Below are positions 34,769-43,424 of a DNA stretch of 64,000 bases, in pieces. The translations under genes and the position numbers were made by a program. The stretch's first letter is position 1. Each line of letters begins with the position of its first letter. Under the pieces are notes generated by a model. The model worked only from the letters and a program-made list of their open reading frames with translations, did not search any database and was not told where the DNA came from. This DNA is from Gordonia sp. 'Campus' (GTDB lineage: Bacteria > Actinomycetota > Actinomycetes > Mycobacteriales > Mycobacteriaceae): the NCBI RefSeq assembly GCF_022206305.1, contig NZ_JAKOIW010000014.1, positions 1 through 64,000 of the forward strand. Reading direction: 5' to 3'.

Positions 34769-35847
34769 GCGCCCCCGAGCTCGACGGCGACGCCGCGATC
34801 CGTGCTGCCGCACAGGCGATCATGGACGCCGGACCCAGCGCCCCGGTGGCGGGTCGCGACCCGATCAACCAGCCGATGATCAACAACTGGGTCGAGGCGA
34901 TGGGCGACGCGAATCCCATCTACACCGACGACGCGGCCGCACGGGAGGCCGGACACCCGGGCATCGTCGCGCCGCCGGCCATGGCGCAGGTGTGGACGAT
35001 GCGGGGTCTGCACGGCATCCGGACCGCCGACGATCCGCTGGGCCGGGCGAGCGAGCTGTTCGACGAGGCCGGGTTCACCTCGGTCGTCGCCACCAACTGC
35101 GACACCGTCTATCACCGGTACACCCGTCCGGGGGAGAAGGTCGCCCTCTCGGCCGAGCTAGTCGAGGTCGTCGGGCCGAAGAACACCGCGCTCGGCGAGG
35201 GCTGGTTCTTCACCACGCGCAACGTGTGGACGGTCGACCCAGAGAGCACGGTCAGCGCAGTGGGCAAGGCGGGCGACGACCAGCCCGGCGAGGTCGTCGC
35301 CGAGATGCGTTTCCGCATCCTCAAGTTCCGACCGCCGGCCAAGGGCGATCAGCCACAACAGGAGCCGTCGGGCAGCGTACCGGCCGACCTCGATCCGTCG
35401 AAGATGCTCACGCCGAGCGTGTCTCGCGACACGGCCTTCTTCTGGGAAGGCGTGACCGCGCACGAGTTGCGCATCCAGCGGGACGGCGACGGCACGCTCC
35501 GCCATCCGCCGGTGCCGGCAACCTGGAAGCCGCGCGAACCCGACGGCACCATTCCCACAACCGATTACGTGACCGCATCCGGAACGGGCACGGTCTACAG
35601 CTACGTGGTGCACCGTGCTCCCAAGGTGCCCGGCCGTCAGTTGCCGTTCGTCGTGGCCCTGGTCGAACTCGACGAAGGTGTCCGGATGCTGGGCGAATTG
35701 CGCGGTGTCGAACCGGACGCGGTGTCGATCGGCATGCCGGTGCGAGCCACTTTCATCGACTTCCCGGCCGACGATGCCGCGGGCACCGGGGCCTGGACGC
35801 TCTACGCCTGGGAACCGGTCCCCGGCACGGAAGGACAACCCGCATGA
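34765..35847 (+). CDS. chsH2: Enoyl-CoA hydratase large subunit ChsH2 (MaoC-DUF35)
   Basis: 360 residues. The N-terminal half (about 20-195) is a MaoC hot-dog domain (INQPMINNWVEAMGDANPIY). The C-terminal part (about 215-360) is DUF35, beginning DTAFFWEGVTAHELRIQR. The Cys pairs that bind zinc in many DUF35 proteins are absent (RDGDGTLRHPPVPATW), as I recall for the mycobacterial protein. ChsH1-ChsH2 hydrate the 17(20)-ene, and the DUF35 domain docks the aldolase Ltp2 for retro-aldol cleavage to androstenedione-type product and propionyl-CoA. GTGA and ATGA overlaps with both neighbours indicate tight stoichiometric coupling. Confidence 0.94.
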   Translation: MSAPELDGDAAIRAAAQAIMDAGPSAPVAGRDPINQPMINNWVEAMGDANPIYTDDAAAREAGHPGIVAPPAMAQVWTMRGLHGIRTADDPLGRASELFDEAGFTSVVATNCDTVYHRYTRPGEKVALSAELVEVVGPKNTALGEGWFFTTRNVWTVDPESTVSAVGKAGDDQPGEVVAEMRFRILKFRPPAKGDQPQQEPSGSVPADLDPSKMLTPSVSRDTAFFWEGVTAHELRIQRDGDGTLRHPPVPATWKPREPDGTIPTTDYVTASGTGTVYSYVVHRAPKVPGRQLPFVVALVELDEGVRMLGELRGVEPDAVSIGMPVRATFIDFPADDAAGTGAWTLYAWEPVPGTEGQPA

Positions 35848-36284
35848 CGAGCGTCGCCACCGATCCGGTCGCGGTCGGAACAGCGTTGCCCCCGTTGGTC
35901 ATCGAGGCCACGCCGACATTTGTGGTCGCGACCGCACTGGCGACCCGGGATTTCCAGGACGTGCACCACGACCGTGATCTCGCACAGGCCAAGGGCTCCA
36001 AGGACATCTTCGTCAACATTCTGACCGACACCGGCCTGGTGGAGCGGTTCGTGACGGACTGGGCCGGCCCGAACGCGCGCATCCGGTCGATCTCACTCAA
36101 GCTCGGGGTGCCCTGGTACGCCTACGACACCGTCACCTTCGCCGGTGAGGTCACCGAGGTGAACGACGGAGTGGTCTCCGTTGCCGTGACCGGGACCAAT
36201 TCGCTGGGCAAGCACGTCATCTCGACGGTCACGCTGACCGTCGACGACGCGGGCGCCCCCGCGAGTCGAGGGGAGGGCGTCTGA
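35844..36284 (+). CDS. chsH1: Enoyl-CoA hydratase small subunit ChsH1
   Basis: 146 residues, single MaoC hot-dog domain. The catalytic region LATRDFQDVHHDRDLAQAKGSKDIFVNILTDTG closely matches Rv3541c. It supplies the active-site Asp/His to the ChsH1-ChsH2 heterotetramer that hydrates the C17(20) double bond. ATG 35844 overlaps the chsH2 stop (ATGA), and its own stop overlaps ltp2 (TGATG). A C-terminal tail of about 12 residues (DDAGAPASRGEGV) is longer than I recall in mycobacteria. Confidence 0.94.
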   Translation: MTSVATDPVAVGTALPPLVIEATPTFVVATALATRDFQDVHHDRDLAQAKGSKDIFVNILTDTGLVERFVTDWAGPNARIRSISLKLGVPWYAYDTVTFAGEVTEVNDGVVSVAVTGTNSLGKHVISTVTLTVDDAGAPASRGEGV

Positions 36285-37456
36285 TGGGTTCACTGTCCGG
36301 TCAGGCCGTGATCGCCGGCATCGGTGCCACCGAGTTCTCCAAGGACTCGGGCCGTAGTGAGCTCCGACTCGCGGCCGAGGCGGTGAGCGCGGCGATCGCG
36401 GATGCCGGCCTGACGCCCGCCGACGTCGACGGTCTCGTGACGTTCACGATGGACACCAACAGCGAGATCTCGGTGGCCCGTGCCGTCGGCATCGGTGACC
36501 TGACCTACTTCTCCCGCATCCATTACGGCGGCGGCGCCGCCTGTGCGACGGTGCAGCAGGCCGCGATGGCGGTCGCCACCGGGGTCGCCGACGTCGTGGT
36601 GGCCTACCGCGCATTCAACGAACGGTCGGGACTCCGCTTCGGGCAGGTGAACTCGGCGGTCGCCAACCAGGAGAACTCATCGGGCACGGAGAATGCGTTC
36701 ACCTACCCGCACGGGTTGTCCACCCCGGCTGCCTTCGTCGCGATGATCGCTCAGCGATACATGCACGACTTCGGGGCGACCAGCGAGGATTTCGGCCGCA
36801 TCGCCGTCGTCGACCGCAAACACGCCGCCGTCAATCCGGCCGCGTTCTTCTACGACAAGCCGATCACCCTCGAGGACCACCAGAACTCGCGGTACATCGC
36901 CGAACCCCTGCATCTGCTGGACTGTTGCCAGGAGTCCGACGGCGGTGTCGCACTGGTGATCACGTCTCCCGAACGGGCCAGGGATCTGCCGCACAAGCCC
37001 GCGGTGATCGCGGCCGCGGCGGCCGGCAGCGCGGCCGATCAGTACATCATGACCAGCTACTACCGAGACGAGCTGGCAGGCCTGCCCGAGATGGGGCTCG
37101 TCGGTCGACAACTCTGGTCGCAGTCGGGCCTGGATCCGGACGACATGGACATGGCCATCCTGTACGACCATTTCACCCCCTACACCCTGCTGCAGCTCGA
37201 GGAGCTGGGGTTCTGTGGCCGGGGTGAGGCCAAGGACTTCGTCCGCGAGCCGGGGGCACTCGAAGTCGGCGGACGGTTGCCGCTCAACACCCACGGCGGC
37301 CAGCTGGGCGAGGCCTACATCCATGGGATGAACGGCATCGCCGAAGGCGTCCGGCAGATCCGCGGGACCTCGGTCAATCAGGTGGACGGCGCCGAGAAGA
37401 TCGTCGTCACTGCCGGAACCGGTGTCCCCACAAGCGGATTGGTTCTGACGGCATGA
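36284..37456 (+). CDS. ltp2: Steroid side-chain aldolase Ltp2 (thiolase-like)
   Basis: 390 residues, thiolase fold of the lipid-transfer/SCP-x type. It contains CATVQQAAMAVATGVADVVVAYRAFNERSG, LYDHFTPYTLLQLEELGFCGRGEA and the C-terminal NTHGGQLGEAYIHGMNGIAEGVRQIRG. Ltp2 uses a conserved Tyr/acid arrangement rather than true thiolase Cys chemistry, and needs the ChsH2 DUF35 domain for activity. It removes the last three side-chain carbons as propionyl-CoA. It ends the coupled operon. A 121-bp gap then leads to the ligase gene. Confidence 0.94.
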   Translation: MGSLSGQAVIAGIGATEFSKDSGRSELRLAAEAVSAAIADAGLTPADVDGLVTFTMDTNSEISVARAVGIGDLTYFSRIHYGGGAACATVQQAAMAVATGVADVVVAYRAFNERSGLRFGQVNSAVANQENSSGTENAFTYPHGLSTPAAFVAMIAQRYMHDFGATSEDFGRIAVVDRKHAAVNPAAFFYDKPITLEDHQNSRYIAEPLHLLDCCQESDGGVALVITSPERARDLPHKPAVIAAAAAGSAADQYIMTSYYRDELAGLPEMGLVGRQLWSQSGLDPDDMDMAILYDHFTPYTLLQLEELGFCGRGEAKDFVREPGALEVGGRLPLNTHGGQLGEAYIHGMNGIAEGVRQIRGTSVNQVDGAEKIVVTAGTGVPTSGLVLTA

Positions 37457-37577
37457 CGGCGGCCCATCCGATGTGTCCCGACGACCCTTCGAGGCTCGTC
37501 GCCATCGCTCCTCGCACCTCAGGGACCAGATGGCGAACCCCCACCAACCCACTCCGCATCAACAAGGAGCGCGCACG

Positions 37578-39212
37578 ATGAAGTTCAACCTCGCCGATGT
37601 CTTCGAGACCGTCGCCGACTCGGTGCCCGAGCGGATCGCGCTCAGTTACCAGGGCAGGCAGATCAGCTACGCCGAACTCGACACCCTGTCCAATCAGGTG
37701 GCTCACCTGTTCGCCGGGTCGGGCATCGGCGCCTTCGACAACGTCGCGCTGTTCCTGAAGAACAGCGTCGAGCACGTGACGAGCCTGCTCGGCCTGCTGA
37801 AGGTCCGTGCGGTGCCGGTCAACGTCAACTACCGGTACACCAACGCCGAGTTGCAGTACATCTTCGACAACTCCGATTCGCGGGCGATCATCGTCGAACT
37901 GCCCGAGCATCAGCGCAGTGTCGCCGAGTTGCTCGCCGAGATCCCCACCGTGCGCACCGTGTTCGTGATCGGCGAGATCGTCGAGGAACTCGCTACCGCG
38001 GCCGCTGCTCTGCCCGACGGACGCACCGTGGAGATCGTGGCCTTCGCCGACGCCGAGTCCAAGCCCGACGGCCGGGACTTCGAACCGCGCAACGGCGAGG
38101 AGCTGTACCTGCTCTACACCGGCGGCACCACGGGTTACCCCAAGGGCGTCATGTGGCAGCACGACGACTTCTTCCGCAAACCGCTCTCCGGCGGCAACCC
38201 CTACGGTGAGGCGCGGAAGGATCTCGACGAGATCGGTACGGCGGTCAAGGATTTCCCGCCCATCGCCTTCCTGCTCGCGGCTCCGCTCATGCACGGCGCG
38301 GCGTCGTACTCGCTGTTCACCTTCTTCACCCTCGGCGGGCGCCTGGTCATCCAGCGGGACTTCGATCCGGAGGCCATCGTCACCGAGGTCGAGAAGGAGA
38401 AGGTGAACATCATCCTCATCGTCGGTGACGCGATGGGCATGCCGCTCGTCGAGGAACTCGAGAAGCGCAAGGACTCCGTCGACCTGTCGTCGATGTTCTC
38501 CATCACCTCCGGTGGGGCGATCTGGTCGCAGCACGTGCGTGACCGCATGCTCGCGGTGAAGCCGGACCTGGTGTTGCGCGACAACTTCGGTGCCTCCGAG
38601 TCGGGCAACGACGGCGAGATCATGATGGACGACAACGGCAACCTGAAGGTTCCGCCGACCGACCGGATGATGGTGGTCGACGAGCGGCACAACAAGATCG
38701 AACCGGGCTCGGGCGAGGTCGGCTACATCGCCCGTATCGGCAACGTCCCCCTCGGTTACTACAAGGACGAGGAGAAGACCAAGAAGACGTTCCCGACCCT
38801 GGCCGACGGCACCCGTATCTCGATCCTGGGCGACATGGGCACGGTCGAGGCCGACGGTTCGATCGTCTTCCTCGGACGCGGCTCGCAGTGCATCAACACC
38901 GGCGGCGAGAAGGTGTATGCCGAGGAGGTCGAGGCCACGCTGCACGGGCATCCGGCGATCGCCGACGCCCTCGTCGTGCCGGTTCCCGACGAGAGGTACG
39001 GCCAGCGCGTGGCCGCCGTGGTCAAGGTCGCCGAGGGCGCGGCCGAACCGTCGCTGGAGGAGATCCAGGATCACTGCCGGGAAACCCTGGCGCGCTACAA
39101 GGTCCCGCGCACCGTCGTGTTCGTCGACGAGGTCAAGCGGACCCCGGCGGGCAAGGCCGACTACCGCTGGGCCAAGGCCGCGGCCGCGGCACACGAGACC
39201 GCTCCGGTCTGA
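37578..39212 (+). CDS. Steroid/fatty acyl-CoA ligase, FadD19-like
   Basis: 544 residues. ATG 37578 follows AAGGAG. Adenylate-forming motifs are all present: LLYTGGTTGYPKGVMW (about 175-190, P-loop), FGASESG (about 337), a GDMG motif (DLG family core) and the C-terminal catalytic Lys in RTPAGKADYRWAK. The last motif and the overall length resemble M. tuberculosis FadD19, which loads C26 cholestenoic acids onto CoA, but FadD17-type ligases look similar. Its position directly after ltp2 supports a steroid side-chain acid as substrate. No separate KstR site is seen in the 121-bp gap. Confidence 0.8.
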   Translation: MKFNLADVFETVADSVPERIALSYQGRQISYAELDTLSNQVAHLFAGSGIGAFDNVALFLKNSVEHVTSLLGLLKVRAVPVNVNYRYTNAELQYIFDNSDSRAIIVELPEHQRSVAELLAEIPTVRTVFVIGEIVEELATAAAALPDGRTVEIVAFADAESKPDGRDFEPRNGEELYLLYTGGTTGYPKGVMWQHDDFFRKPLSGGNPYGEARKDLDEIGTAVKDFPPIAFLLAAPLMHGAASYSLFTFFTLGGRLVIQRDFDPEAIVTEVEKEKVNIILIVGDAMGMPLVEELEKRKDSVDLSSMFSITSGGAIWSQHVRDRMLAVKPDLVLRDNFGASESGNDGEIMMDDNGNLKVPPTDRMMVVDERHNKIEPGSGEVGYIARIGNVPLGYYKDEEKTKKTFPTLADGTRISILGDMGTVEADGSIVFLGRGSQCINTGGEKVYAEEVEATLHGHPAIADALVVPVPDERYGQRVAAVVKVAEGAAEPSLEEIQDHCRETLARYKVPRTVVFVDEVKRTPAGKADYRWAKAAAAAHETAPV

Positions 39213-39854
39213 TCAACCCTCGAGTGCGAGCCGCACTCCGAGCCCGATCAACGCGACTCCGCCGATCGCTTCGACGCGACGGCGGAGTCGCGTGTTCTGA
39301 AGCCATCCCGCGATGCGGCCGGCGGCGCCCACGAGGACCGTGAAGTACGCCGCGGTCAGCGCGATGTAGATCGCCCCCAGCCCGAGGGTCGTCCATCCGG
39401 TCGAGTACCCGTCCGGCACGAAGCCGGGCAGAAGACTGATGAACAGGATGCCGATCTTCGGGTTGAGGATGTTGGTGAGCAGGCCGGCGGTGAAGCCGGA
39501 AAACAGCAGCCCGGCCCTGCTACCCGTGGCCGACACATCGTCTTGTGCCGCGGCCAGATCGGGCGCGGCACGGAGCAACGCGCGGACCGAGCTTATCCCC
39601 ATCCACACGAGGTAGCAGGCACCGACGATCTTGAGGATCTCGTAACCGGTCTCGCTGGCCTGCAACAAGGCCGACAGTCCCAGAACAGCCGCCGTGACCC
39701 AGACCATGAGGCCGCACACGATCCCGGCCGCGGTGCGCAGCGCTTCCCCACGTCCACCGCGGACCACCCCGCGCAGGACCACCAGGGTGTCCGGACCCGG
39801 CAGCAGCACGATCAGGGTCGCGGTGACGACGAAGGACAACAGCGCGGCGAGCAT
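39213..39854 (-). CDS. LysE/RhtB-family exporter
   Basis: 213 residues with six hydrophobic segments. The N-terminal LPGPDTLVVLRGVVRGGRGEALRTAAGI is the diagnostic LysE/RhtB motif, and the NILNPKIGILFISLLPGF segment is also typical. These are proton-coupled exporters of amino acids and related metabolites; the substrate is unknown. ATG 39854 has TACGAT ending 6 nt upstream and no ribosome site, the pattern of a leaderless mRNA. Its stop abuts the convergent fadD stop with no gap. Confidence 0.86.
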   Translation of the reverse strand: MLAALLSFVVTATLIVLLPGPDTLVVLRGVVRGGRGEALRTAAGIVCGLMVWVTAAVLGLSALLQASETGYEILKIVGACYLVWMGISSVRALLRAAPDLAAAQDDVSATGSRAGLLFSGFTAGLLTNILNPKIGILFISLLPGFVPDGYSTGWTTLGLGAIYIALTAAYFTVLVGAAGRIAGWLQNTRLRRRVEAIGGVALIGLGVRLALEG

Positions 39855-39958
39855 GAGGTCATCGTAGGAACCGGCGCACGGGTCGCCACGCCGGGGCCGC
39901 CACCGCTGGAAGATTGTGCCGGTGGCGCGCCTCCGACGGCGCCGTGGCGTCCATACGA

Positions 39959-40804
39959 TTACTCCTGGACGGGGAAGTCCGTTTGCCGAGAGAGGGTTTC
40001 GTTCGACCGGATGTCCGCCAGCGCATTCTCCAGGGTATCGACCACGGCATCGAAACCACCGTTGCCGAGGACCAGCCGCCGGGGTGGTGGGTCCTGGGCC
40101 ATCGCCGTGATCACCGCGCGGGCGCCGCGGCGCGGATCCCCGGGCTGCACGCCGTCCATTCCCACGAACGTCGCGCGGACCTCTTCGAGCATCTCGTGAT
40201 AGTCCGGAACCGGCTCTGACACCGGCTCGTCGGCGAAGCCGGCGTAGGCGTTCGTGCGGGTGGCTCCCGGCTCGATTGCCAGCACGGAGATGCCCTGCGC
40301 GGCGACTTCGTTCCGTAGCGTCTCGGTGACGGCCTCGACGGCGAACTTGGTCGCGCTGTAGTAACCGAATCCGGGCGCCGCCACGAGACCGGCCACGGAG
40401 GACACGTTGACGATCCATCCGTTGCCTCGGGCACGCATTCCCGGCAGCACCGCGCGCGTCAGCGACAGCACCGCGAAGAAGTTCAGCTCGAACATCGCCC
40501 GCACCGCGGACTCGTCCATGCCTTCGATCGATCCGAACCAGCCGCGGCCGGCATTGTTGACGAGCACATCGATTCCGCCGAAGCGCTTCTCGGCCACGCG
40601 CACCGCATGCTGCACCTGCGCGGGGTCGGTGACATCGAGCGGAACGACGAGGACGCGGTCTCCGTACTGGCCAGCCCATGCCGCCATCTCCTGCGGCCGC
40701 CGGGACGTGAGGACCACGCGGTCCCCGGTCTCCAACGCCGCCTCGGCGAATGCCACCCCGAATCCGCCCGGTGTTCCCCCGGTGATGAACCATCGCCTCG
40801 TCAT
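39959..40804 (-). CDS. Short-chain dehydrogenase/reductase
   Basis: 281 residues. ATG 40804 overlaps the SnoaL-like stop (ATGA). The cofactor motif TGGTPGGFG (about 8-16) is unusual in having Pro-Gly in place of the common Ser-x-Gly-Ile. NNAG lies near 86, and the catalytic Ser and YYSATK near 140-158. The long C-terminal part (residues about 190-281) is common in the classical SDRs formerly called retinol-dehydrogenase-like. It is co-transcribed with a small SnoaL-like protein, probably under the adjacent MerR regulator. Substrate unknown. Confidence 0.84.
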   Translation of the reverse strand: MTRRWFITGGTPGGFGVAFAEAALETGDRVVLTSRRPQEMAAWAGQYGDRVLVVPLDVTDPAQVQHAVRVAEKRFGGIDVLVNNAGRGWFGSIEGMDESAVRAMFELNFFAVLSLTRAVLPGMRARGNGWIVNVSSVAGLVAAPGFGYYSATKFAVEAVTETLRNEVAAQGISVLAIEPGATRTNAYAGFADEPVSEPVPDYHEMLEEVRATFVGMDGVQPGDPRRGARAVITAMAQDPPPRRLVLGNGGFDAVVDTLENALADIRSNETLSRQTDFPVQE

Positions 40805-41145
40805 GGCTCGATCACCAACCGGGTGATCAGCTCGCCGTCCAGCACGAAGCGGTAGTGCAGGTCGACGACCCCGCCGGGGAAGTCGCCTTCCAGGTGCTGT
40901 CCGACGTCGACGCCGGTCGCCGTGGTGGTCGCGCCGGTGAACTCGGTCGTATAGGTGTACTCGCTGCCGCTGACCGAGGCAGACAGCCAGGCCCTGATCT
41001 CGTCGCGTCCCGTGTGGTTGCGGCCCTCGTCGGTCACCACCGCATCGGCGGTGAACGTGGCGAGGGCTCGATCGTCCTTCCTGGCGTCGAGTGCGGTCAT
41101 GAATGTCTTGATCGTGTCGGGGAGTGCGTCCCATTCTGTGTTCAT
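40801..41145 (-). CDS. SnoaL-like (NTF2-fold) protein
   Basis: 114 residues. The cone-shaped NTF2 fold is indicated by IKTFMTALDARKDDRALATFTADAVVTDEGRNHTGRDEIRAWL and a C-terminal HYRFVLDGELITRLVIEP. Members bind or transform hydrophobic small molecules; no catalytic residue can be assigned. ATG 41145 begins 6 nt after a poor -10 of a MerR-type promoter, so the transcript may be leaderless. It is coupled to the SDR gene. Confidence 0.75.
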   Translation of the reverse strand: MNTEWDALPDTIKTFMTALDARKDDRALATFTADAVVTDEGRNHTGRDEIRAWLSASVSGSEYTYTTEFTGATTTATGVDVGQHLEGDFPGGVVDLHYRFVLDGELITRLVIEP

Positions 41146-41151
41146 GGCCCC

Positions 41152-41182
41152 ACGGTGGGGCTTCCCCCAAGGGGAGAGTCAA
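41152..41182 (-). promoter_or_regulatory. MerR-type promoter facing the SnoaL/SDR operon
   Basis: On the minus strand TTGACT (41182-41177) is followed, after 19 bp, by CACCGT. The spacer holds the imperfect palindrome CTCTCCCC-TT-GGGGGAAG. A 19-bp spacer with a central palindrome is the hallmark of promoters activated by MerR-family proteins. Confidence 0.6.
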
Positions 41183-41198
41183 CCCCGCTGCCGCGCGG

Positions 41199-41229
41199 TT
41201 GACCTTGCCCCAGGGGCAGACTGCAAGAT
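41199..41229 (+). promoter_or_regulatory. MerR-type promoter facing the merR gene
   Basis: TTGACC (41199-41204), a 19-bp spacer with the near-palindrome TTGCCCC-A-GGGGCAG, then CAAGAT (41224-41229). Transcription would start near 41236. This places ATG 41228 outside the message and supports ATG 41267 as the true start. Confidence 0.6.
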
Positions 41230-41266
41230 GTCCGCACCTGGCACGCCGATCACCGAGGAGGACGCA

Positions 41267-42094
41267 ATGGGGGCACGGGTCTCGATCGGTGACTTCGCGG
41301 TGATGACCGGCCTGAGCCGGAAAGCGCTTCGGCACTACCACGACATCGGCATTCTCGAACCGGTCCAGGTCGATTCCCACACGGGCTACCGCTTCTACGA
41401 CACCGGCCAGGTCGATCACGCACACATCATTCGCAGGTTCCGATCTCTCGGCATGTCCATTCCCGACATCAAGGCCCTGCTGAGCGCAGACGATGCCGCG
41501 ACTCGCACCGAGATCATCACGACCCATCTCGAGCAGATGGAGGCGCAGTTACAGCAGACGCGTGACAGCGTCAGCGCGCTACGCGAGTTGCTCGCGCCGG
41601 CGCGCACCCCCGCGCTCATAGCGGTGCGCCATGAACCTGCTCTTGCGGTGTGGTCCATCGGCGCCACGATCGAAACCTCGGAGATCGATGACTGGTTCGC
41701 GGTGACGCTGAGCACGCTGCAGGACGCGGTTGGCGCGGCGGCCGGCGCTCGTGTGGCGGTCGTGCCCGGCGGCCTCTACGATCGCGAATTGTTTCTCGAA
41801 TCACGGGGTGAGGCAGTGATGTTCGTCCCCGCGCCGCCGTCCGCGGCCCCTCCGGACGGCGTCCGTGCCGAGGTCTTGCCCCCGGCCGAGTTCGCGGTGC
41901 TCACCCACGCCGGCGGTCACGACGGGATAGACCGTAGTTACGGTGCCCTCGGCACCTATGCAAACGAGCATCTGATCAGCCGTCAGGGGCCGATCCGCGA
42001 ACACTACCTCGGCGGAACGCTCGCAGATCCGACGGCGTTCACCGCGACCGAGATCTGCTGGCCGATTCTCAGCACGAGCCAACCGCCGGACTGA
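41267..42094 (+). CDS. MerR-family regulator with GyrI-like effector domain
   Basis: 275 residues. ATG 41267 has GAGGAGG 7 nt upstream. The N-terminal winged helix (VSIGDFAVMTGLSRKALRHYHDIGILEPVQVDSHTGYRFYD, residues 5-44) is typical MerR. A dimerising coiled helix follows (about 75-110). Residues about 120-275 form a GyrI/SOUL-like multidrug-binding domain (AGGHDGIDRSYGALGTYANEH). Similar BmrR/TipA-type proteins activate efflux or detoxification genes when they bind hydrophobic drugs. Two MerR-type promoters in the gap suggest it controls itself and the divergent SnoaL-SDR pair. Confidence 0.88.
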   Translation: MGARVSIGDFAVMTGLSRKALRHYHDIGILEPVQVDSHTGYRFYDTGQVDHAHIIRRFRSLGMSIPDIKALLSADDAATRTEIITTHLEQMEAQLQQTRDSVSALRELLAPARTPALIAVRHEPALAVWSIGATIETSEIDDWFAVTLSTLQDAVGAAAGARVAVVPGGLYDRELFLESRGEAVMFVPAPPSAAPPDGVRAEVLPPAEFAVLTHAGGHDGIDRSYGALGTYANEHLISRQGPIREHYLGGTLADPTAFTATEICWPILSTSQPPD

Positions 42095-42113
42095 CCCCGA
42101 CCAACGGGTCCCG

Positions 42114-43406
42114 CTACGTCAGCCGCAGCACGCCCCAGAGTGCGACCACCGCGACGACGAGTGCCGCCGGCACGGTGAGTGCGCCGAGGCGTAGATACTC
42201 GCGGGAGGTCGGGGCGCCGCGGCCGACTCCGGTCTCGCGGTGCATGATGTCCCGCCACAGCAGGTTGGCGAGCGATCCGAAGTAGGCGAGGTTGGGGCCG
42301 ATGTTGACGCCGAGCAGCATGGCGAGCACCAGACCGGGTTCATGCGCGACGAGCGGGATCAGCAGCAGCGTCGCCGGCAGATTGTTCACCAGATTCGCCA
42401 GGACAGCAGCCAGTCCGGCCACCAGCAGCAGGCCGAGCAGAGTCGCCCCGTCTGGCACCAGGGTCCCGATGAGGTCGCCGACCGGACCCTGCCGAACCGG
42501 CAGGATGACGACGCCGAGCGTGGCGACGAAGCCGAGGAACGGAAGGTTCGTCGCCGTGACCGTCTCGCGCAGCGTGGCCAGTGGCGCCTCGACCATGCGT
42601 GGCAGGACGAACGCGACGGCCGCGACCGCCGCGACCGCGGACAACGGGATGCCCAGCGGCTCGGTCACGACGAAGGCGACGAGCAGCAACCCCAGCATCA
42701 CCAGCATGACCGTGGGACGGTCGGGATCGTCGGTGGTTGCCGGCGGCGTCGCCGCCGCCCCCGCCGACGGCGTCGTATGCGAAAGCGATCCGGCGAAGTA
42801 GAGCCGGAAGACCAGGTATTCGACGACGATCGCGGCCACCCACGGAGCCAGCATCGCGCCGGTGAACCCGAGGAAGCTCAGCCCGGTCGCGGAGAACGCC
42901 AGCAGGTTCGTCAGGTTCGACACCGGCATGAGCGTCGACGCGGTGTTGGCCAGGTGGGCGTTCGCGAACGCGACCGGGGTCACCGGCGCGCCGATCCGCC
43001 GTGCGGTGGCGACGGCGACCGGTGTCAGCAGGACGATCGTGGTGTCGAGGCTGAGGACCGCGGTGGTCGCCGCGGCTGCGAGAAAGACGATGCGCAGCAA
43101 TCGATGTGGCGAGGCCCGGCTCCATCGGGCCAGAAGCGACCCGACCCAGGTGAAGACACCGGCGCGCGCACACGCATCCGCGATCACCAGCATGGCGGCC
43201 AGGAACCCGATGGTGGGCGCCATCGTCGCGACCTCGCCGGCGGCGTCGTCGACGGAGACGAGACCGAGCACGATCAGCAACACCGCGATCGGCCCGGCCA
43301 CCACGACCGCCGGAAGCCGCTGCGCGACAACCGTGGTGATGATCACCACGAGCAGGGCGACGATAGCGACGAGGATGCCGGCGACGCTGTCCGCGGTGAG
43401 TACCAC
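42114..43406 (-). CDS. ArsB/NhaD-type ion transporter (IT superfamily)
   Basis: 430 residues with eleven or twelve hydrophobic segments. MAPTIGFLAAMLVIADACARAGVFTWVG, SLDTTIVLLTPVAVATARRIG and NLVNNLPATLLLIPLVAHEPG, with LLGVNIGPNLAYFGSLANLLWRDIM near the end, are strong ArsB/SLC13-like signatures. ArsB exports arsenite, while other members move Na+ or dicarboxylates. No arsenate reductase or ArsR gene is adjacent, so the substrate is uncertain. The gene is convergent with merR and in the same direction as the upstream DHA2 transporter, 18 bp apart. Confidence 0.85.
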   Translation of the reverse strand: MVLTADSVAGILVAIVALLVVIITTVVAQRLPAVVVAGPIAVLLIVLGLVSVDDAAGEVATMAPTIGFLAAMLVIADACARAGVFTWVGSLLARWSRASPHRLLRIVFLAAAATTAVLSLDTTIVLLTPVAVATARRIGAPVTPVAFANAHLANTASTLMPVSNLTNLLAFSATGLSFLGFTGAMLAPWVAAIVVEYLVFRLYFAGSLSHTTPSAGAAATPPATTDDPDRPTVMLVMLGLLLVAFVVTEPLGIPLSAVAAVAAVAFVLPRMVEAPLATLRETVTATNLPFLGFVATLGVVILPVRQGPVGDLIGTLVPDGATLLGLLLVAGLAAVLANLVNNLPATLLLIPLVAHEPGLVLAMLLGVNIGPNLAYFGSLANLLWRDIMHRETGVGRGAPTSREYLRLGALTVPAALVVAVVALWGVLRLT

Positions 43407-43424
43407 CGGGACAGGCTACGTGAG

